From assembly GCA_017624675.1 (NCBI GenBank), contig JAGAMO010000005.1:1-36841 (forward strand): a DNA stretch of 36,841 nucleotides. Direction: 5' to 3'. Position numbers and translations under genes: made by a program. Below, in pieces: positions 1-7,668 of this stretch. Each line of letters begins with the position of its first letter. The first letter of the stretch is position 1. Source of the DNA: Clostridia bacterium. GTDB taxonomy: Bacteria > Bacillota > Clostridia > Oscillospirales > Acutalibacteraceae. Below the pieces are notes generated by a model. The model was not told the origin of the DNA. It did no database searches and saw only the letters and a list, made by a program, of their open reading frames with translations.

Positions 1-972
1 GAGCAAACTCTTAACCAGTTGCTCGTTGAGATGGACGGCTTTAACGCTAATGAGGGTGTAATTGTTATGGCAGCAACCAACCGCCCTGACATTCTTGATA
101 AGGCTTTACTTCGTCCCGGTCGTTTTGACCGTCAAATTACCGTTAACTATCCCGATGTTAAGGGCAGAGAGGAAATTTTAAAGGTACACTCACGCGGTAA
201 GCCCCTAGGTCCCGATGTTAACCTTGCTACTATTGCAAAATCAACCGCAGGATTTACAGGTGCCGACCTTGAAAACCTTTTAAATGAATCTGCACTGCTT
301 GCCGTTCGCCACGGCAAGAAAGCCATTACTCAAGCGGAAATCGAGGAAGCCACCATTAAGGTTGTTATGGGCGCCGAGAAGAAGTCGCACATCATTAAAG
401 ACAAGGATAAGATGATTACTGCTTATCACGAAGCAGGTCACGCCGTTGTTTCCTATTTCTTGCCAACCCAAGACCCCGTTCATCAGATTTCTATCATTAA
501 GCGTGGTATGGCGGCAGGTTACACAATGTATCTTCCCACCGAAGAAAAAGGCCATGTTTCTAAAAATCAGATGCTTGAGCAGATTTGTTCCCTCTTGGGC
601 GGTCGTGCCGCAGAGCAACTAACACAAGATGATGTTTGCACAGGCGCTTCAAACGATATTGACCGTGCTACCGATTTGGCAAGAAGAATGGTTACCAAGT
701 TTGGTATGAGCGCAAGACTCGGTCTTGTTTCTTACGGAAATGATAACAACGAGGTATTCTTAGGCAGAGATTTCTCATCAACACCTAACTACTCCGAGAA
801 AACTGCCGCCGTTATTGACGAGGAAATTGAAAGCATTGTTATGGCTCAGTATTCAAGAGCATTAGAACTTCTTAAAAACTCAATGAATAAGCTTCACGAA
901 ACTGCGAAAGTTCTTTTTGAAAAAGAAAAAATCACAGGCGAAGAATTCAGAGCTATTATGGAAGCTGAATAA
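1..972 (+). CDS. ftsH: ATP-dependent zinc metalloprotease FtsH, C-terminal part (5' end outside window)
   Basis: This is the open left edge of a membrane-anchored AAA+ protease that degrades misfolded or regulatory membrane proteins. The reading frame is open from base 1 ([14 protein letters not shown]), so the gene begins outside the window. The visible part carries the AAA second region of homology ([20 protein letters not shown]). It also has the zinc-protease motif HEAGH (His codons near 427-441) and the conserved [13 protein letters not shown] stretch of the M41 peptidase domain. It ends at a TAA 8 bp before a strong intrinsic terminator, so it is the last gene of its transcript. The N-terminal membrane segments and Walker A motif are not in the window. 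Identification is firm from family knowledge. Confidence 0.97.
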   Translation, partial: EQTLNQLLVEMDGFNANEGVIVMAATNRPDILDKALLRPGRFDRQITVNYPDVKGREEILKVHSRGKPLGPDVNLATIAKSTAGFTGADLENLLNESALLAVRHGKKAITQAEIEEATIKVVMGAEKKSHIIKDKDKMITAYHEAGHAVVSYFLPTQDPVHQISIIKRGMAAGYTMYLPTEEKGHVSKNQMLEQICSLLGGRAAEQLTQDDVCTGASNDIDRATDLARRMVTKFGMSARLGLVSYGNDNNEVFLGRDFSSTPNYSEKTAAVIDEEIESIVMAQYSRALELLKNSMNKLHETAKVLFEKEKITGEEFRAIMEAE

Positions 973-979
973 ACATTTA

Positions 980-1005
980 AAAACTCCCCTTTTGGGGAGT
1001 TTTTT
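980..1005 (+). terminator. Intrinsic terminator after ftsH
   Basis: A 10-bp perfect stem (AAAACTCCCC / GGGGAGTTTT) with a TTTT loop runs into a short T tract just after the ftsH stop codon. Confidence 0.9.
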
Positions 1006-1006
1006 A

Positions 1007-1035
1007 TTGAAATAATCTTTAATTTGTGGTAAATT
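1007..1035 (+). promoter_or_regulatory. Candidate sigma-A promoter for the asparagine-synthetase-like gene
   Basis: TTGAAA (1007-1012), a 17-base spacer and TAAATT (1030-1035) preceded by TGG (extended -10). It lies between the ftsH terminator and the next ribosome site. An alternative -10 TATAAT sits at 1035-1040 but has no well spaced -35. Confidence 0.45.
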
Positions 1036-1067
1036 ATAATTGTAAATTAAAAAGAAGGTATGATTTA

Positions 1068-2624
1068 ATGCTAAAGTTAAAGGAAAAAATCAGTCTTAAG
1101 GCTTACAGAGGTCATATAAGAAACCACTCTGAGCTTTGTGAAGAATTGGGAATTTCCACTTCTTTGCCCCGCGAAGACAAGGAAAAGGAAATTATAATAA
1201 AGGCTTACGAAAAGTGGGGTTATAATTTAGCCGAACATATTTACGGTATGTTCAGTCTTGCTTTGTTTGACGAAGAAAAACAAGAACTTTTCTGCCTTAG
1301 AGACCAATTTGGAACAAAGCCTTTTTACTATTATTTAACTGATGAAGGCACTCTTTTATACGGCACCACTATCAGAGAGATAATGGCACAAAAAGGCTTT
1401 AAAAAAGAACTTAATGATAAGCTTTTGCAGATTTATCTTACAATGACATATACAACAGGCGATGAGACTTTCTTTAAAGGTGTTAAAAAGCTTATGCCCG
1501 GAAGATATTTGATTTTCAAGAACGGTGAAATAGAAATCCACCGTTATTGGAAACCCGAGTTCAAGCCCGATAACACAAAAACTTTAAACGAGTGGGCTGA
1601 TGAAATCCACTCTACCCTTTTGGAGGTTTTGCCGCAGGTTAAGAGTGAGAACGAATATGTGGAAAGCTTTTTATCGGGCGGTGTTGATTCTTCTTATGTT
1701 TTAGCCGCTTCTGACATTAAGGTTAGCAACTCTTGCGGATACGACGACAGCCGTCTTGACGAATCGGGCCTTGCTAAAGAAACTGCCGACATTTTAAAGC
1801 GTGAAAACCGTCGTTGTCTGGTTACTCCCGAAGATTATTTTGCCGCTGTGCCCTATGTTATGTATAATATGGAGCAACCCTTGGGCGACGCCTCTGCTGT
1901 TGCCTTTGCACTTGGCTGTAAAGCTGTTGCAAACCACACTGATATTTGTTACTCGGGCGAAGGTGCGGATGAATTTTTCGGTGGCTATAATATGTACCGC
2001 AACGCTGAACGCTATGGCGAAAATCTTAAAACTTTCTATGTTGGAAACACCAACATTATGAAAGAGGATGAAAAGAAGAAAATCCTTAAAAAATATTACG
2101 AGGATTTCCTCCCAATTGACCTTGTAAAGGATATCTACACCGAAAACGAGGGTCTTGACCCCCTTTCTAAAATGAGTGATGTTGACATTCAGGTCTGGCT
2201 TGAGGGCGACATTTATCTTAATGTTGACAAAATGGGTCTAGCGGCAGGTCTTGAGGTTAGAATGCCATTGACCGACCTTAGAATTTTTGATATAGCATCC
2301 CGTATGCCTTCGGTTTATAAGGTAAACGACGAGCAAAACAAGGTAGCCCTTCGCACTGCTGCCGCAAAGGTTTTACCCGAAGAAATTGCTTTTCGCAAAA
2401 AGCTCGGTTTCGTAGTGCCTATTCGTGTTTGGATGGCAGACAGCCGATATAACTCTGATGTTATAAGACTTTTCAACAGCGATATTGCCGAAAAGTTTTT
2501 CAATGTTTCTGAAATTAATGCGATTTTCGATGAATACATTGGTGGAAATTCGGACAACTGGCGCAAAGTTTGGACAATTTACACCTTCCTTGTTTGGTAT
2601 GAGGAATATTTTGTAAAAAGATAA
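1068..2624 (+). CDS. Asparagine synthetase-like protein lacking the glutaminase N-terminus
   Basis: The protein has 518 residues. Start chosen at ATG 1068 because AGAAGG (1053-1058) lies 9 bases upstream; an in-frame GTG at 1026 has no ribosome site. The C-terminal two thirds is a clear asparagine synthase ATP-pyrophosphatase domain, with the PP-loop SGGVDSS at residues 203-209 and a GEGADEFFGGY motif. The N-terminal part matches only the second half of the class II glutamine amidotransferase domain. Family members begin MCG, with Cys as the nucleophile; that Cys, the RGPD region and about 70 residues are absent. The usual glutamine-binding NGE is replaced by RGH. A terminator closes ftsH only 60 bp upstream, so there is no room for a missing exon-like piece. 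Inference: it is either ammonia-dependent or has a changed substrate. The ATPase fold is certain; the reaction is not. Confidence 0.85.
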   Translation: MLKLKEKISLKAYRGHIRNHSELCEELGISTSLPREDKEKEIIIKAYEKWGYNLAEHIYGMFSLALFDEEKQELFCLRDQFGTKPFYYYLTDEGTLLYGTTIREIMAQKGFKKELNDKLLQIYLTMTYTTGDETFFKGVKKLMPGRYLIFKNGEIEIHRYWKPEFKPDNTKTLNEWADEIHSTLLEVLPQVKSENEYVESFLSGGVDSSYVLAASDIKVSNSCGYDDSRLDESGLAKETADILKRENRRCLVTPEDYFAAVPYVMYNMEQPLGDASAVAFALGCKAVANHTDICYSGEGADEFFGGYNMYRNAERYGENLKTFYVGNTNIMKEDEKKKILKKYYEDFLPIDLVKDIYTENEGLDPLSKMSDVDIQVWLEGDIYLNVDKMGLAAGLEVRMPLTDLRIFDIASRMPSVYKVNDEQNKVALRTAAAKVLPEEIAFRKKLGFVVPIRVWMADSRYNSDVIRLFNSDIAEKFFNVSEINAIFDEYIGGNSDNWRKVWTIYTFLVWYEEYFVKR

Positions 2625-2626
2625 GA

Positions 2627-2657
2627 AAAATCCCTGACATACAGTCAGGGATTTTTT
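2627..2657 (+). terminator. Intrinsic terminator after the asparagine-synthetase-like gene
   Basis: A 12-bp stem (AAAATCCCTGAC / GTCAGGGATTTT) with loop ATACA is followed by Ts, directly after the stop codon. Confidence 0.92.
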
Positions 2658-2768
2658 ATCACTTCTAAATCTTACTGCATAGTATATAAAAGAATTTTAA
2701 AATTAATGATTAACTTAAAGATTTTAAGGCAAAAATATAGGCAGAGAGATTTTGGAAAGTGTGATTTA

Positions 2769-3113
2769 ATGAATATTAAACGAGGAGATATATACTATGC
2801 CGACCTAAGTCCCGTTATCGGCTCGGAGCAAGGCGGAATCAGACCTGTACTTATAATTCAAAACGATGTTGGGAACAAATACAGTCCCACAGTTATTGCG
2901 GCGGCAATAACAAGTCAAAAAGAAAAGACCAAACTTCCCACCCATATCACTGTAATATCAGGAGATTGCGGTCTTGCAAAGGATTCTATTGTTTTATTAG
3001 AACAGGTTCGAACTATTGATAAACAACGCTTAAAGGAACGTATGGGAAGCCTTGATGAAGCATCTATGAGTATGGTGGACAAGGCGCTGACCGTAAGTTT
3101 TGGATTAAGTTAA
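2769..3113 (+). CDS. MazF/PemK-family endoribonuclease toxin (NdoA-like), no antitoxin partner
   Basis: The 114-residue protein reads [20 protein letters not shown], then [12 protein letters not shown] and [14 protein letters not shown], the hallmarks of the MazF/NdoA family of ribosome-independent mRNA interferases. Start at ATG 2769 is supported by GGAAAG (2754-2759) nine bases upstream; the longer frame from 2706 adds 21 residues that do not belong to the family. In Bacillus the toxin is preceded by the antitoxin ndoAI. Here the upstream gene is an unrelated asparagine-synthetase-like gene closed by its own terminator, and no small ORF fits between 2658 and 2768. So it is either an orphan toxin or its antitoxin is encoded elsewhere. 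Family assignment is secure, cleavage specificity unknown. Confidence 0.93.
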   Translation: MNIKRGDIYYADLSPVIGSEQGGIRPVLIIQNDVGNKYSPTVIAAAITSQKEKTKLPTHITVISGDCGLAKDSIVLLEQVRTIDKQRLKERMGSLDEASMSMVDKALTVSFGLS

Positions 3114-3114
3114 A

Positions 3115-3144
3115 ACAAAGGCACTGTTTAAACAGTGCCTTTGT
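3115..3144. terminator. Bidirectional terminator between mazF-like and HAD genes
   Basis: A near-perfect 30-bp palindrome (ACAAAGGCACTG then its complement CAGTGCCTTTGT) lies between convergent genes. The HAD reading frame ends inside it (stop at 3128-3130). Confidence 0.85.
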
Positions 3145-3826
3145 TAATTTTCTCAACAAGTTGAGGTATTTCCTCAACTGTGTTAACTTCATATTCACAG
3201 TGCTCAATGTCATCAAAATCCCAAGTGCCAAGAGTTTTAACCCAAACAGGAACGTAACCCGCATTTCTTGACGCCATAACATCATTTACGGGATTGTCGC
3301 CTACATATAAAAGTTCATTTGGCTGTAAACCTAATCTTTCAGACATAACTTCAAAAGGCAAGGTTTCAGGTTTTTGCACACCCAAAAGTCCACAAATTAT
3401 AGTTTCGTCAACAAACTTTCCAATGCCAAGCAAATCAATTTTTGTTTGTTGAGTCTCACAGTTGCCATTTGTTATAATTCCAATTTTAAGACCCATTTCT
3501 CTAAGTTTAATTAGCATAGGTTCGGTAAAAGGATATTTAACTGCCACCTTGGGCCAACAATGTTTGCAAACATAGCCCCAAAATTCTTTGCCTGACATTT
3601 TCCTTGATAAAATTCCTTTTTTAAATACGTCATCTGCAATAAGGTCAAAACTGTGGTAAATATGTTTCTTCTCGCTTTCAATTACACCCTCGACAAAATC
3701 CTCTAACAAAACACTGTCAGGAATTTCGTCTCTTAAAGCCTTGTATAACTCGGGTAAAGTCGCACGAAAGGTTGCGTATCTGTCAAACAAGGTATGGTCT
3801 AAATCGAATACTACACCTTTTATCAT
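3128..3826 (-). CDS. HAD-superfamily hydrolase
   Basis: A 232-residue haloacid-dehalogenase-type phosphatase. Motif I is FDLDHTLF near the N-terminus, with the nucleophilic Asp and the general-acid Asp two residues later. Motif II is ITNG, motif III contains the Lys of QKPE, and motif IV is GDNPVND. An alpha-helical C1 cap separates motifs I and II, as in the YjjG/phosphoglycolate-phosphatase-like subfamily. Start at ATG 3826 is preferred over 3865 because AGGAG (3833-3837) lies six bases upstream and motif I then begins at residue 5, normal for the family. It sits downstream of asp23, separated by a terminator. Substrate cannot be told from sequence; a nucleotide or sugar phosphate is a guess. 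Confidence 0.9.
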   Translation of the reverse strand: MIKGVVFDLDHTLFDRYATFRATLPELYKALRDEIPDSVLLEDFVEGVIESEKKHIYHSFDLIADDVFKKGILSRKMSGKEFWGYVCKHCWPKVAVKYPFTEPMLIKLREMGLKIGIITNGNCETQQTKIDLLGIGKFVDETIICGLLGVQKPETLPFEVMSERLGLQPNELLYVGDNPVNDVMASRNAGYVPVWVKTLGTWDFDDIEHCEYEVNTVEEIPQLVEKINKGTV

Positions 3827-3844
3827 TTTAAACTCCTGTTTTAC

Positions 3845-3877
3845 AAAAAAATCCCCGATAGACATTTGCCTATCGGG
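3845..3877 (-). terminator. Intrinsic terminator after the Asp23 gene
   Basis: On the minus strand CCCGATAG, a 7-base loop, CTATCGGG, then GATTTTTTT. It lies between the asp23 stop and the HAD start. Confidence 0.9.
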
Positions 3878-3886
3878 TTATTATTT

Positions 3887-4231
3887 TTATTCTTCCGGTT
3901 CTGCCAACTCAACATCAGAAACACTAACATTAACCTGAGTTACTGCAGTGCCTGTCATGGTTTGAATTTTTTCTTTAATGTTTTCCTGAACCTTTTCTAC
4001 CACCTCTTTAACAAAGGCGTCCTTCTTCACGCAAATATAAACATTAAGCTTCAAAGCGCCGTTAACACTTTCAATCTTAACGCCTGTAAAAGGAGTTTTT
4101 GTTTTAACCGCACCCTTTAAATTAATAGCTTTTTTTGCAAGACCTGCTACTCCATCAATTTCTTTAGCAGCAATTTCAGCCATCTTAGCTAAAACTTCAG
4201 TATTTACCGAAAGTTCTGTTCTGTTGCTCAT
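3887..4231 (-). CDS. Asp23/Gls24-family envelope protein
   Basis: A 114-residue protein of the Asp23/Gls24 (YqhY/YloU) family of cytoplasmic, membrane-associated proteins linked to envelope stress and lipid metabolism in Firmicutes. Typical features are the N-terminal TELSVNTEVLAKMAEIAAKE, the GVAGLA segment and the later VNVYICV strand region. It ends in an acidic tail (ELAEPEE). Start at ATG 4231 is set by CGGAGG (4241-4246) nine bases upstream; upstream in-frame codons up to 4321 come from the 202-bp repeat and are not protein. It lies directly after spoIIIAH, as the yqhY gene does in Bacillus. The 202-bp repeat sits immediately before the ribosome site. Confidence 0.92.
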   Translation of the reverse strand: MSNRTELSVNTEVLAKMAEIAAKEIDGVAGLAKKAINLKGAVKTKTPFTGVKIESVNGALKLNVYICVKKDAFVKEVVEKVQENIKEKIQTMTGTAVTQVNVSVSDVELAEPEE

Positions 4232-4251
4232 ATATTTATACCTCCGTAGTA

Positions 4252-4453
4252 TATAATGATTATAGTTTGCCAAAACGCTGAAAAGCGCTTCGGCAAGCCA
4301 CTTTTCAAGTGGCTTTGGCAAAATTGAATTTTAAAATTCAATTTTGCACAACACTCATTGCAATGGATATGGACAAATTTCAAAAGAAATTTGTTACAAA
4401 ATCAAAGATTTTGTGTCGAAACAAGAATGTTTCGACTAATCATAACCATTATT
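4252..4453 (+). repeat. 202-bp multi-hairpin repeat, copy 1
   Basis: Begins TATAATGATTATAG and ends CTAATCATAACCATTAT. Between these lie tandem hairpins: H1 near 4269-4294, H2 4295-4315, H3 4318-4347, a CATTGCAATG palindrome, H5 CAAATTTC/GAAATTTG, H6 CAAAATC/GATTTTG, and H7 GTCGAAAC/GTTTCGAC. It fills the gap between spoIIIAH and asp23. Its H1 end is 20 bp from the asp23 start codon. It shares about 90% identity with copy 3 by eye. No protein is supported inside it. Confidence 0.93.
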
Positions 4454-4461
4454 ACAATACC

Positions 4462-4489
4462 ATTATACCACACTTTCAAAATAAAACAA
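4462..4489 (-). promoter_or_regulatory. Candidate promoter reading through repeat copy 1 into asp23
   Basis: On the minus strand, TTGTTT (4484-4489), 16 bases, then TATAAT (4462-4467) preceded by TGG (extended -10). It sits just outside the H7 end of the repeat, so a transcript would carry the whole repeat as its 5' leader before asp23. The -35 is weak. Confidence 0.4.
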
Positions 4490-4497
4490 CAAAAATT

Positions 4498-5028
4498 TTA
4501 TTTTATAGGCACAATTTTTATATTTGCTAAGGCAACATTGGTCTCGTTAGTTACAATATCTTGAATTTGTAGGGTTTGACTTGAAGTAAGCCCCTCACTG
4601 TTCACAATAACGGTTACACCTGTATCATTTATAACGGCAAGTACCTTTTTAAAATCTTTTGCTTTTAAAAGCGTTTCAATATTACTCTCTTGCTCAATTC
4701 TTCCCGCAATTTCCTCCAACTTTGCTAATGCGGATTTTTTATCCTTTTCCTTTAGATTATCATTATCGAGTGTTTCTTCAATTAACTCTACTGCTTCTTT
4801 TCTGGCTTTCTCGCGTTCCTCTTTACTCTCGGCAAAATAATCTTTATCCGCTTTTGCAGAGGTCTCTACAGCCTTATCAGAAGAAGAATTACCAACATAA
4901 GACGTCTCTCCTAAATATTTGGTAGAGCTTGGCAAATATTTAGTGTTTAACCAAATGGCACCGCCCAATGCTATCACCATCAAAGCCACCGTTAACTGAC
5001 TTTTTCCAAATACCTTACCTTTTTTCAC
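4498..5028 (-). CDS. spoIIIAH: Stage III sporulation protein AH
   Basis: A 176-residue membrane protein of the forespore-mother-cell channel; in Bacillus it sits in the mother-cell membrane and its outer domain pairs with forespore SpoIIQ. An N-terminal membrane segment (LTVALMVIALGGAIWLNTKY) is followed by a charged Glu/Lys linker. The C-terminal YscJ/FliF-like ring-building fold ends ETNVALANIKIVPIK. Start is GTG 5028, overlapping the spoIIIAG stop codon by one base (TAGTG), with GGAGG (5037-5041) eight bases upstream. That arrangement implies translational coupling. It is the last gene of the spoIIIA operon. Confidence 0.95.
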   Translation of the reverse strand: MKKGKVFGKSQLTVALMVIALGGAIWLNTKYLPSSTKYLGETSYVGNSSSDKAVETSAKADKDYFAESKEEREKARKEAVELIEETLDNDNLKEKDKKSALAKLEEIAGRIEQESNIETLLKAKDFKKVLAVINDTGVTVIVNSEGLTSSQTLQIQDIVTNETNVALANIKIVPIK

Positions 5029-5564
5029 TATGTATTCCTCCCGCAAATATATACTCTTTTTGATGTTATATCCAAAGCCGCCGTAACAGCATTTTGAATT
5101 TTATTATATATAATTTCACTGTCTCCGCCATCGCATACAATGGCAACTCCCCGCACTTTTGGCATTTGGGCAGTGATAAGCAATGCTTCCTCACCGCCGT
5201 TTGCAGATTTTACTATTATATACCCCTCTTTAAGCTCGGAATCCGAACTTTTATTTTCCTTTTCTTCCCTTTCTACCAGTGTTTCTTCTTTTATGTCGGC
5301 ATAATCATATCTTATACCACTTTCCAAGGTAATAACTACTGAAACATTTTTACTGCCTGTAATCTGACGGACTACTTTCTTTACATCCTCTTCAAGTTCT
5401 AGTTTGTATTCTTCGGCTGTAATTTCGGTTTTAGTCTCTGTTTTTTTCTCACTCTTTGTAAAAACAGAGGAAAAAAATATAAGCAGTATACCAACAAGTC
5501 CCAAAATGAGTATCAATTTTGGTTTCTTAAACACAGACGTATATTTACCTATTATCTCACTCAT
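5028..5564 (-). CDS. spoIIIAG: Stage III sporulation protein AG
   Basis: A 178-residue protein with one N-terminal membrane segment (LILILGLVGILLIFFSSVF) followed by a Glu/Lys-rich stretch. A ring-forming domain follows, containing ITGSKNVSVVITLESG and the conserved MPKVRGVAIVCDGGD. In Bacillus SpoIIIAG forms a large ring in the intermembrane space of the engulfed forespore. ATG 5564 has AGGTG (5575-5579) ten bases upstream, inside the end of spoIIIAF, with which it overlaps by 8 bp. Confidence 0.95.
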   Translation of the reverse strand: MSEIIGKYTSVFKKPKLILILGLVGILLIFFSSVFTKSEKKTETKTEITAEEYKLELEEDVKKVVRQITGSKNVSVVITLESGIRYDYADIKEETLVEREEKENKSSDSELKEGYIIVKSANGGEEALLITAQMPKVRGVAIVCDGGDSEIIYNKIQNAVTAALDITSKRVYICGRNT

Positions 5565-5988
5565 TTACAACTTCCACCTCGAAACCGTCAATTTCTCCCC
5601 CTAAGGCACCGACGACTCTTTCTCTGCTACAGTCTGTAATAATTTTAATCTTATTACAACTTATGCCGTCTTTATTGTCATTATCCGTAAAAACAGAAAT
5701 TTCTTTAAAATTTATACCCGCATTGTCCAAAGCGGTTTCAAAAACAGCTACCGCAATATCCTTTTTAAAATCTTGTGTTTCTAATGAAGCTTCAATATCG
5801 TAGTTGAAATCTATATCGGCAGTTTTAATTCCAAAACCTGCCACAGCAATAATAATCACCAAAAAACAAAGGGATAAAACATATTTCACCGACCTTTCCA
5901 TTTTGCCCGAAGGAGAAAGTATAAAAAGTGCGCCGAAACAAATCCCCGCTGTACAAAATGCCGTTATAAACGATTTAAACCAACTCAT
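5557..5988 (-). CDS. spoIIIAF: Stage III sporulation protein AF
   Basis: A 143-residue protein with two N-terminal membrane segments (about residues 5-25 and 34-54) followed by a soluble domain ending GGEIDGFEVEVVNE. This layout and its position between AE and AG identify it. The N-terminal MSWFKSFITAFCTAGICFGA is typical of the family. It overlaps spoIIIAE by 4 bp and spoIIIAG by 8 bp. Confidence 0.93.
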   Translation of the reverse strand: MSWFKSFITAFCTAGICFGALFILSPSGKMERSVKYVLSLCFLVIIIAVAGFGIKTADIDFNYDIEASLETQDFKKDIAVAVFETALDNAGINFKEISVFTDNDNKDGISCNKIKIITDCSRERVVGALGGEIDGFEVEVVNE

Positions 5989-7079
5989 ACCTTACTCACC
6001 GAAACCACAACAGTTAATGATATTACAAAAAGCGCCATTGAAAGCAATATTATCCCACAAAGCACCGAAATCGCCATATCCACAGATTTTACAAGTTTAC
6101 TTATATTAGAAACCGATAGAACACCCGAAACAATAGAGGTGACATTAAGACATATCCGCCAAAGAACGAGTTCAATTAAAAGCGGAAGAAATATCACAAC
6201 ACAGGCTATAACCCCATAAATTGCAACAGTCGTTTTCAAAATTCCCAAAGAGGCGGTAACCGTTGTAAGGGCTTCTGCCAAGACCGTTCCCGCCAAGGGC
6301 ACAGATGCACCAATAACAAACTTTGCGGTTTTGATACTCAGTGAATCTGCAGAAGCATTTATAACTGTTTGAATACTCAAAATTCCTAAAAATATTGTGG
6401 TGAAAAATGACATTATCCAAAAAGAAAGCTTTTTTATGCTCTCTGACAATGCCGTTTTAGAAAGTATAGGAGAAACCGATGATGCAATACTAACACTCAA
6501 ATAACCGCACATTAAAGGGATAACCAAATGTGTCCCAACAAGTTCCACAACCTGTGTAGCACCTAGGAGCAAAGCACCCATTGATGTGCCTGTCACTGCC
6601 TGTCCGTTAGCCACAACAACCGTTGCAAATACGGGCACAAAGGCAGTCATAAAAACCGAAGCCGTTTGCATTATCTCACAAGCAGAATTAACTACATTAA
6701 AAATAGGTGTTGCAATCAAAACCGCAGAAACAGCCGTAACCGCAAATTCAGTGGTTTTAGATGAGGTGCTGTTTCCAATCGCCGTTAAACTGCTACTTAA
6801 CAAAACGACTCCAATCATAAGGCTCATTGTGGCAAAAGGATTAGTAACCTTAGACTTTAAAATCTCCCAAATATCATTTATAACGCTCGAAAAACTTAAA
6901 TTTTTTGCCCAATCGCCTGTCAAGGCACCGATTTCATTTTCTTCCATATATTCCCTTGCATCTTGCGGTAAAGCTTCGGTTAATTTTTCAGAATCGGATT
7001 CTTTTAAGAAACCTTCCTGTGCAGAGACAGGTATTGCAAAAATAAACATTAAAACTATAAATACTATTATCTTTTTCAT
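5985..7079 (-). CDS. spoIIIAE: Stage III sporulation protein AE
   Basis: A 364-residue polytopic membrane protein with a cleavable-looking signal sequence (MKKIIVFIVLMFIFAIPVSA, then QEG). A short extracytoplasmic region is followed by about eight hydrophobic segments. It resembles a permease-like component of the SpoIIIA-SpoIIQ channel. Residues SFWIMSFFTTIFLGILSIQ and VPLAGTVLAEALTTV match the conserved core. It starts at ATG 7079, overlapping spoIIIAD by 4 bp. Confidence 0.95.
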   Translation of the reverse strand: MKKIIVFIVLMFIFAIPVSAQEGFLKESDSEKLTEALPQDAREYMEENEIGALTGDWAKNLSFSSVINDIWEILKSKVTNPFATMSLMIGVVLLSSSLTAIGNSTSSKTTEFAVTAVSAVLIATPIFNVVNSACEIMQTASVFMTAFVPVFATVVVANGQAVTGTSMGALLLGATQVVELVGTHLVIPLMCGYLSVSIASSVSPILSKTALSESIKKLSFWIMSFFTTIFLGILSIQTVINASADSLSIKTAKFVIGASVPLAGTVLAEALTTVTASLGILKTTVAIYGVIACVVIFLPLLIELVLWRICLNVTSIVSGVLSVSNISKLVKSVDMAISVLCGIILLSMALFVISLTVVVSVSKV

Positions 7080-7468
7080 TTTATAAACCCTATTGCAGTT
7101 TCAAGTACCGACATTAAAACCGGCACCGACAAAAGAAATATAGCCGCTTTACCCGCAAGTTCTGCTTTTGAGGCTATTGAGGTTTGTCCTGCATCCCTTG
7201 AAGCATCGGCGATAAAATCGGTAATATAAGCAATTCCCACCGCTTTTAGTGCGATTTTAAAATATTCGGTTTTAACACCGCTGTCACTTAACTTTTCAAA
7301 AAGCAAATTTATCGGCTCGGCCACTGTTTTTATTGCAAAAAATAGTATTATTACGCCTGTTACAACTACTACGGCAAAGGCATATTCACTTGATTTTTGC
7401 TTCAAAACAAGGGTAAGTACTGCCCCTATAATGCAAATCCCCATAATCTTCCAAAATTCTGTAATCAT
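7076..7468 (-). CDS. spoIIIAD: Stage III sporulation protein AD
   Basis: A 130-residue membrane protein with about four hydrophobic segments and the conserved KIALKAVGIAYITDFIADA and GQTSIASKAELAGKAAI blocks of the SpoIIIAC/AD family. It overlaps spoIIIAC and spoIIIAE by 4 bp each, giving tight coupling. Confidence 0.95.
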   Translation of the reverse strand: MITEFWKIMGICIIGAVLTLVLKQKSSEYAFAVVVVTGVIILFFAIKTVAEPINLLFEKLSDSGVKTEYFKIALKAVGIAYITDFIADASRDAGQTSIASKAELAGKAAIFLLSVPVLMSVLETAIGFIK

Positions 7469-7659
7469 AACCCGAAAAGAGATTTAACGCTTGAAAACAA
7501 ATCTGCCACCGCGTTAACTACCATCAAAAGCACTACCACTAGCCCTGCCAAGGTTGTAAGTAATGCCTGTTCCTCTCTGCCCGAGCGTACAAGAACTAAG
7601 TTTAGCACCGTCACAATAATACCTATAGCGGCAATTTTAAATATAAAATCTACATCCAT
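7465..7659 (-). CDS. spoIIIAC: Stage III sporulation protein AC
   Basis: A 64-residue protein of two membrane segments separated by a basic loop (VRSGREEQALL). Length and sequence are standard for SpoIIIAC. It starts at ATG 7659, 9 bp after spoIIIAB, with a GGAGACG-type ribosome site overlapping the end of spoIIIAB. Confidence 0.95.
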   Translation of the reverse strand: MDVDFIFKIAAIGIIVTVLNLVLVRSGREEQALLTTLAGLVVVLLMVVNAVADLFSSVKSLFGL

Positions 7660-7668
7660 TTTCGTCTC

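Noticed and set aside
280-618. Minus-strand frame of 112 codons opposite ftsH
   Set aside because: It is antisense to conserved FtsH coding sequence, with no ribosome site and no recognisable domain.
1801-2061. Second plus-strand frame inside the asparagine-synthetase-like gene
   Set aside because: It overlaps a conserved catalytic region in another frame and has no start signal.
4252-4453. CRISPR array or integron attC site
   Set aside because: The palindromes differ in sequence from one another and there are no regular spacers. No integrase or cas genes are present.
4309-4530. Open frame of about 70 codons inside repeat copy 1, with a similar frame in copy 2 (17775-17957) reading MALAKLN...
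   Set aside because: The frame is made of palindromic repeat sequence, has no ribosome site, and changes frame or sequence in copies 3 and 4. The paired changes follow hairpin stems, not codons.
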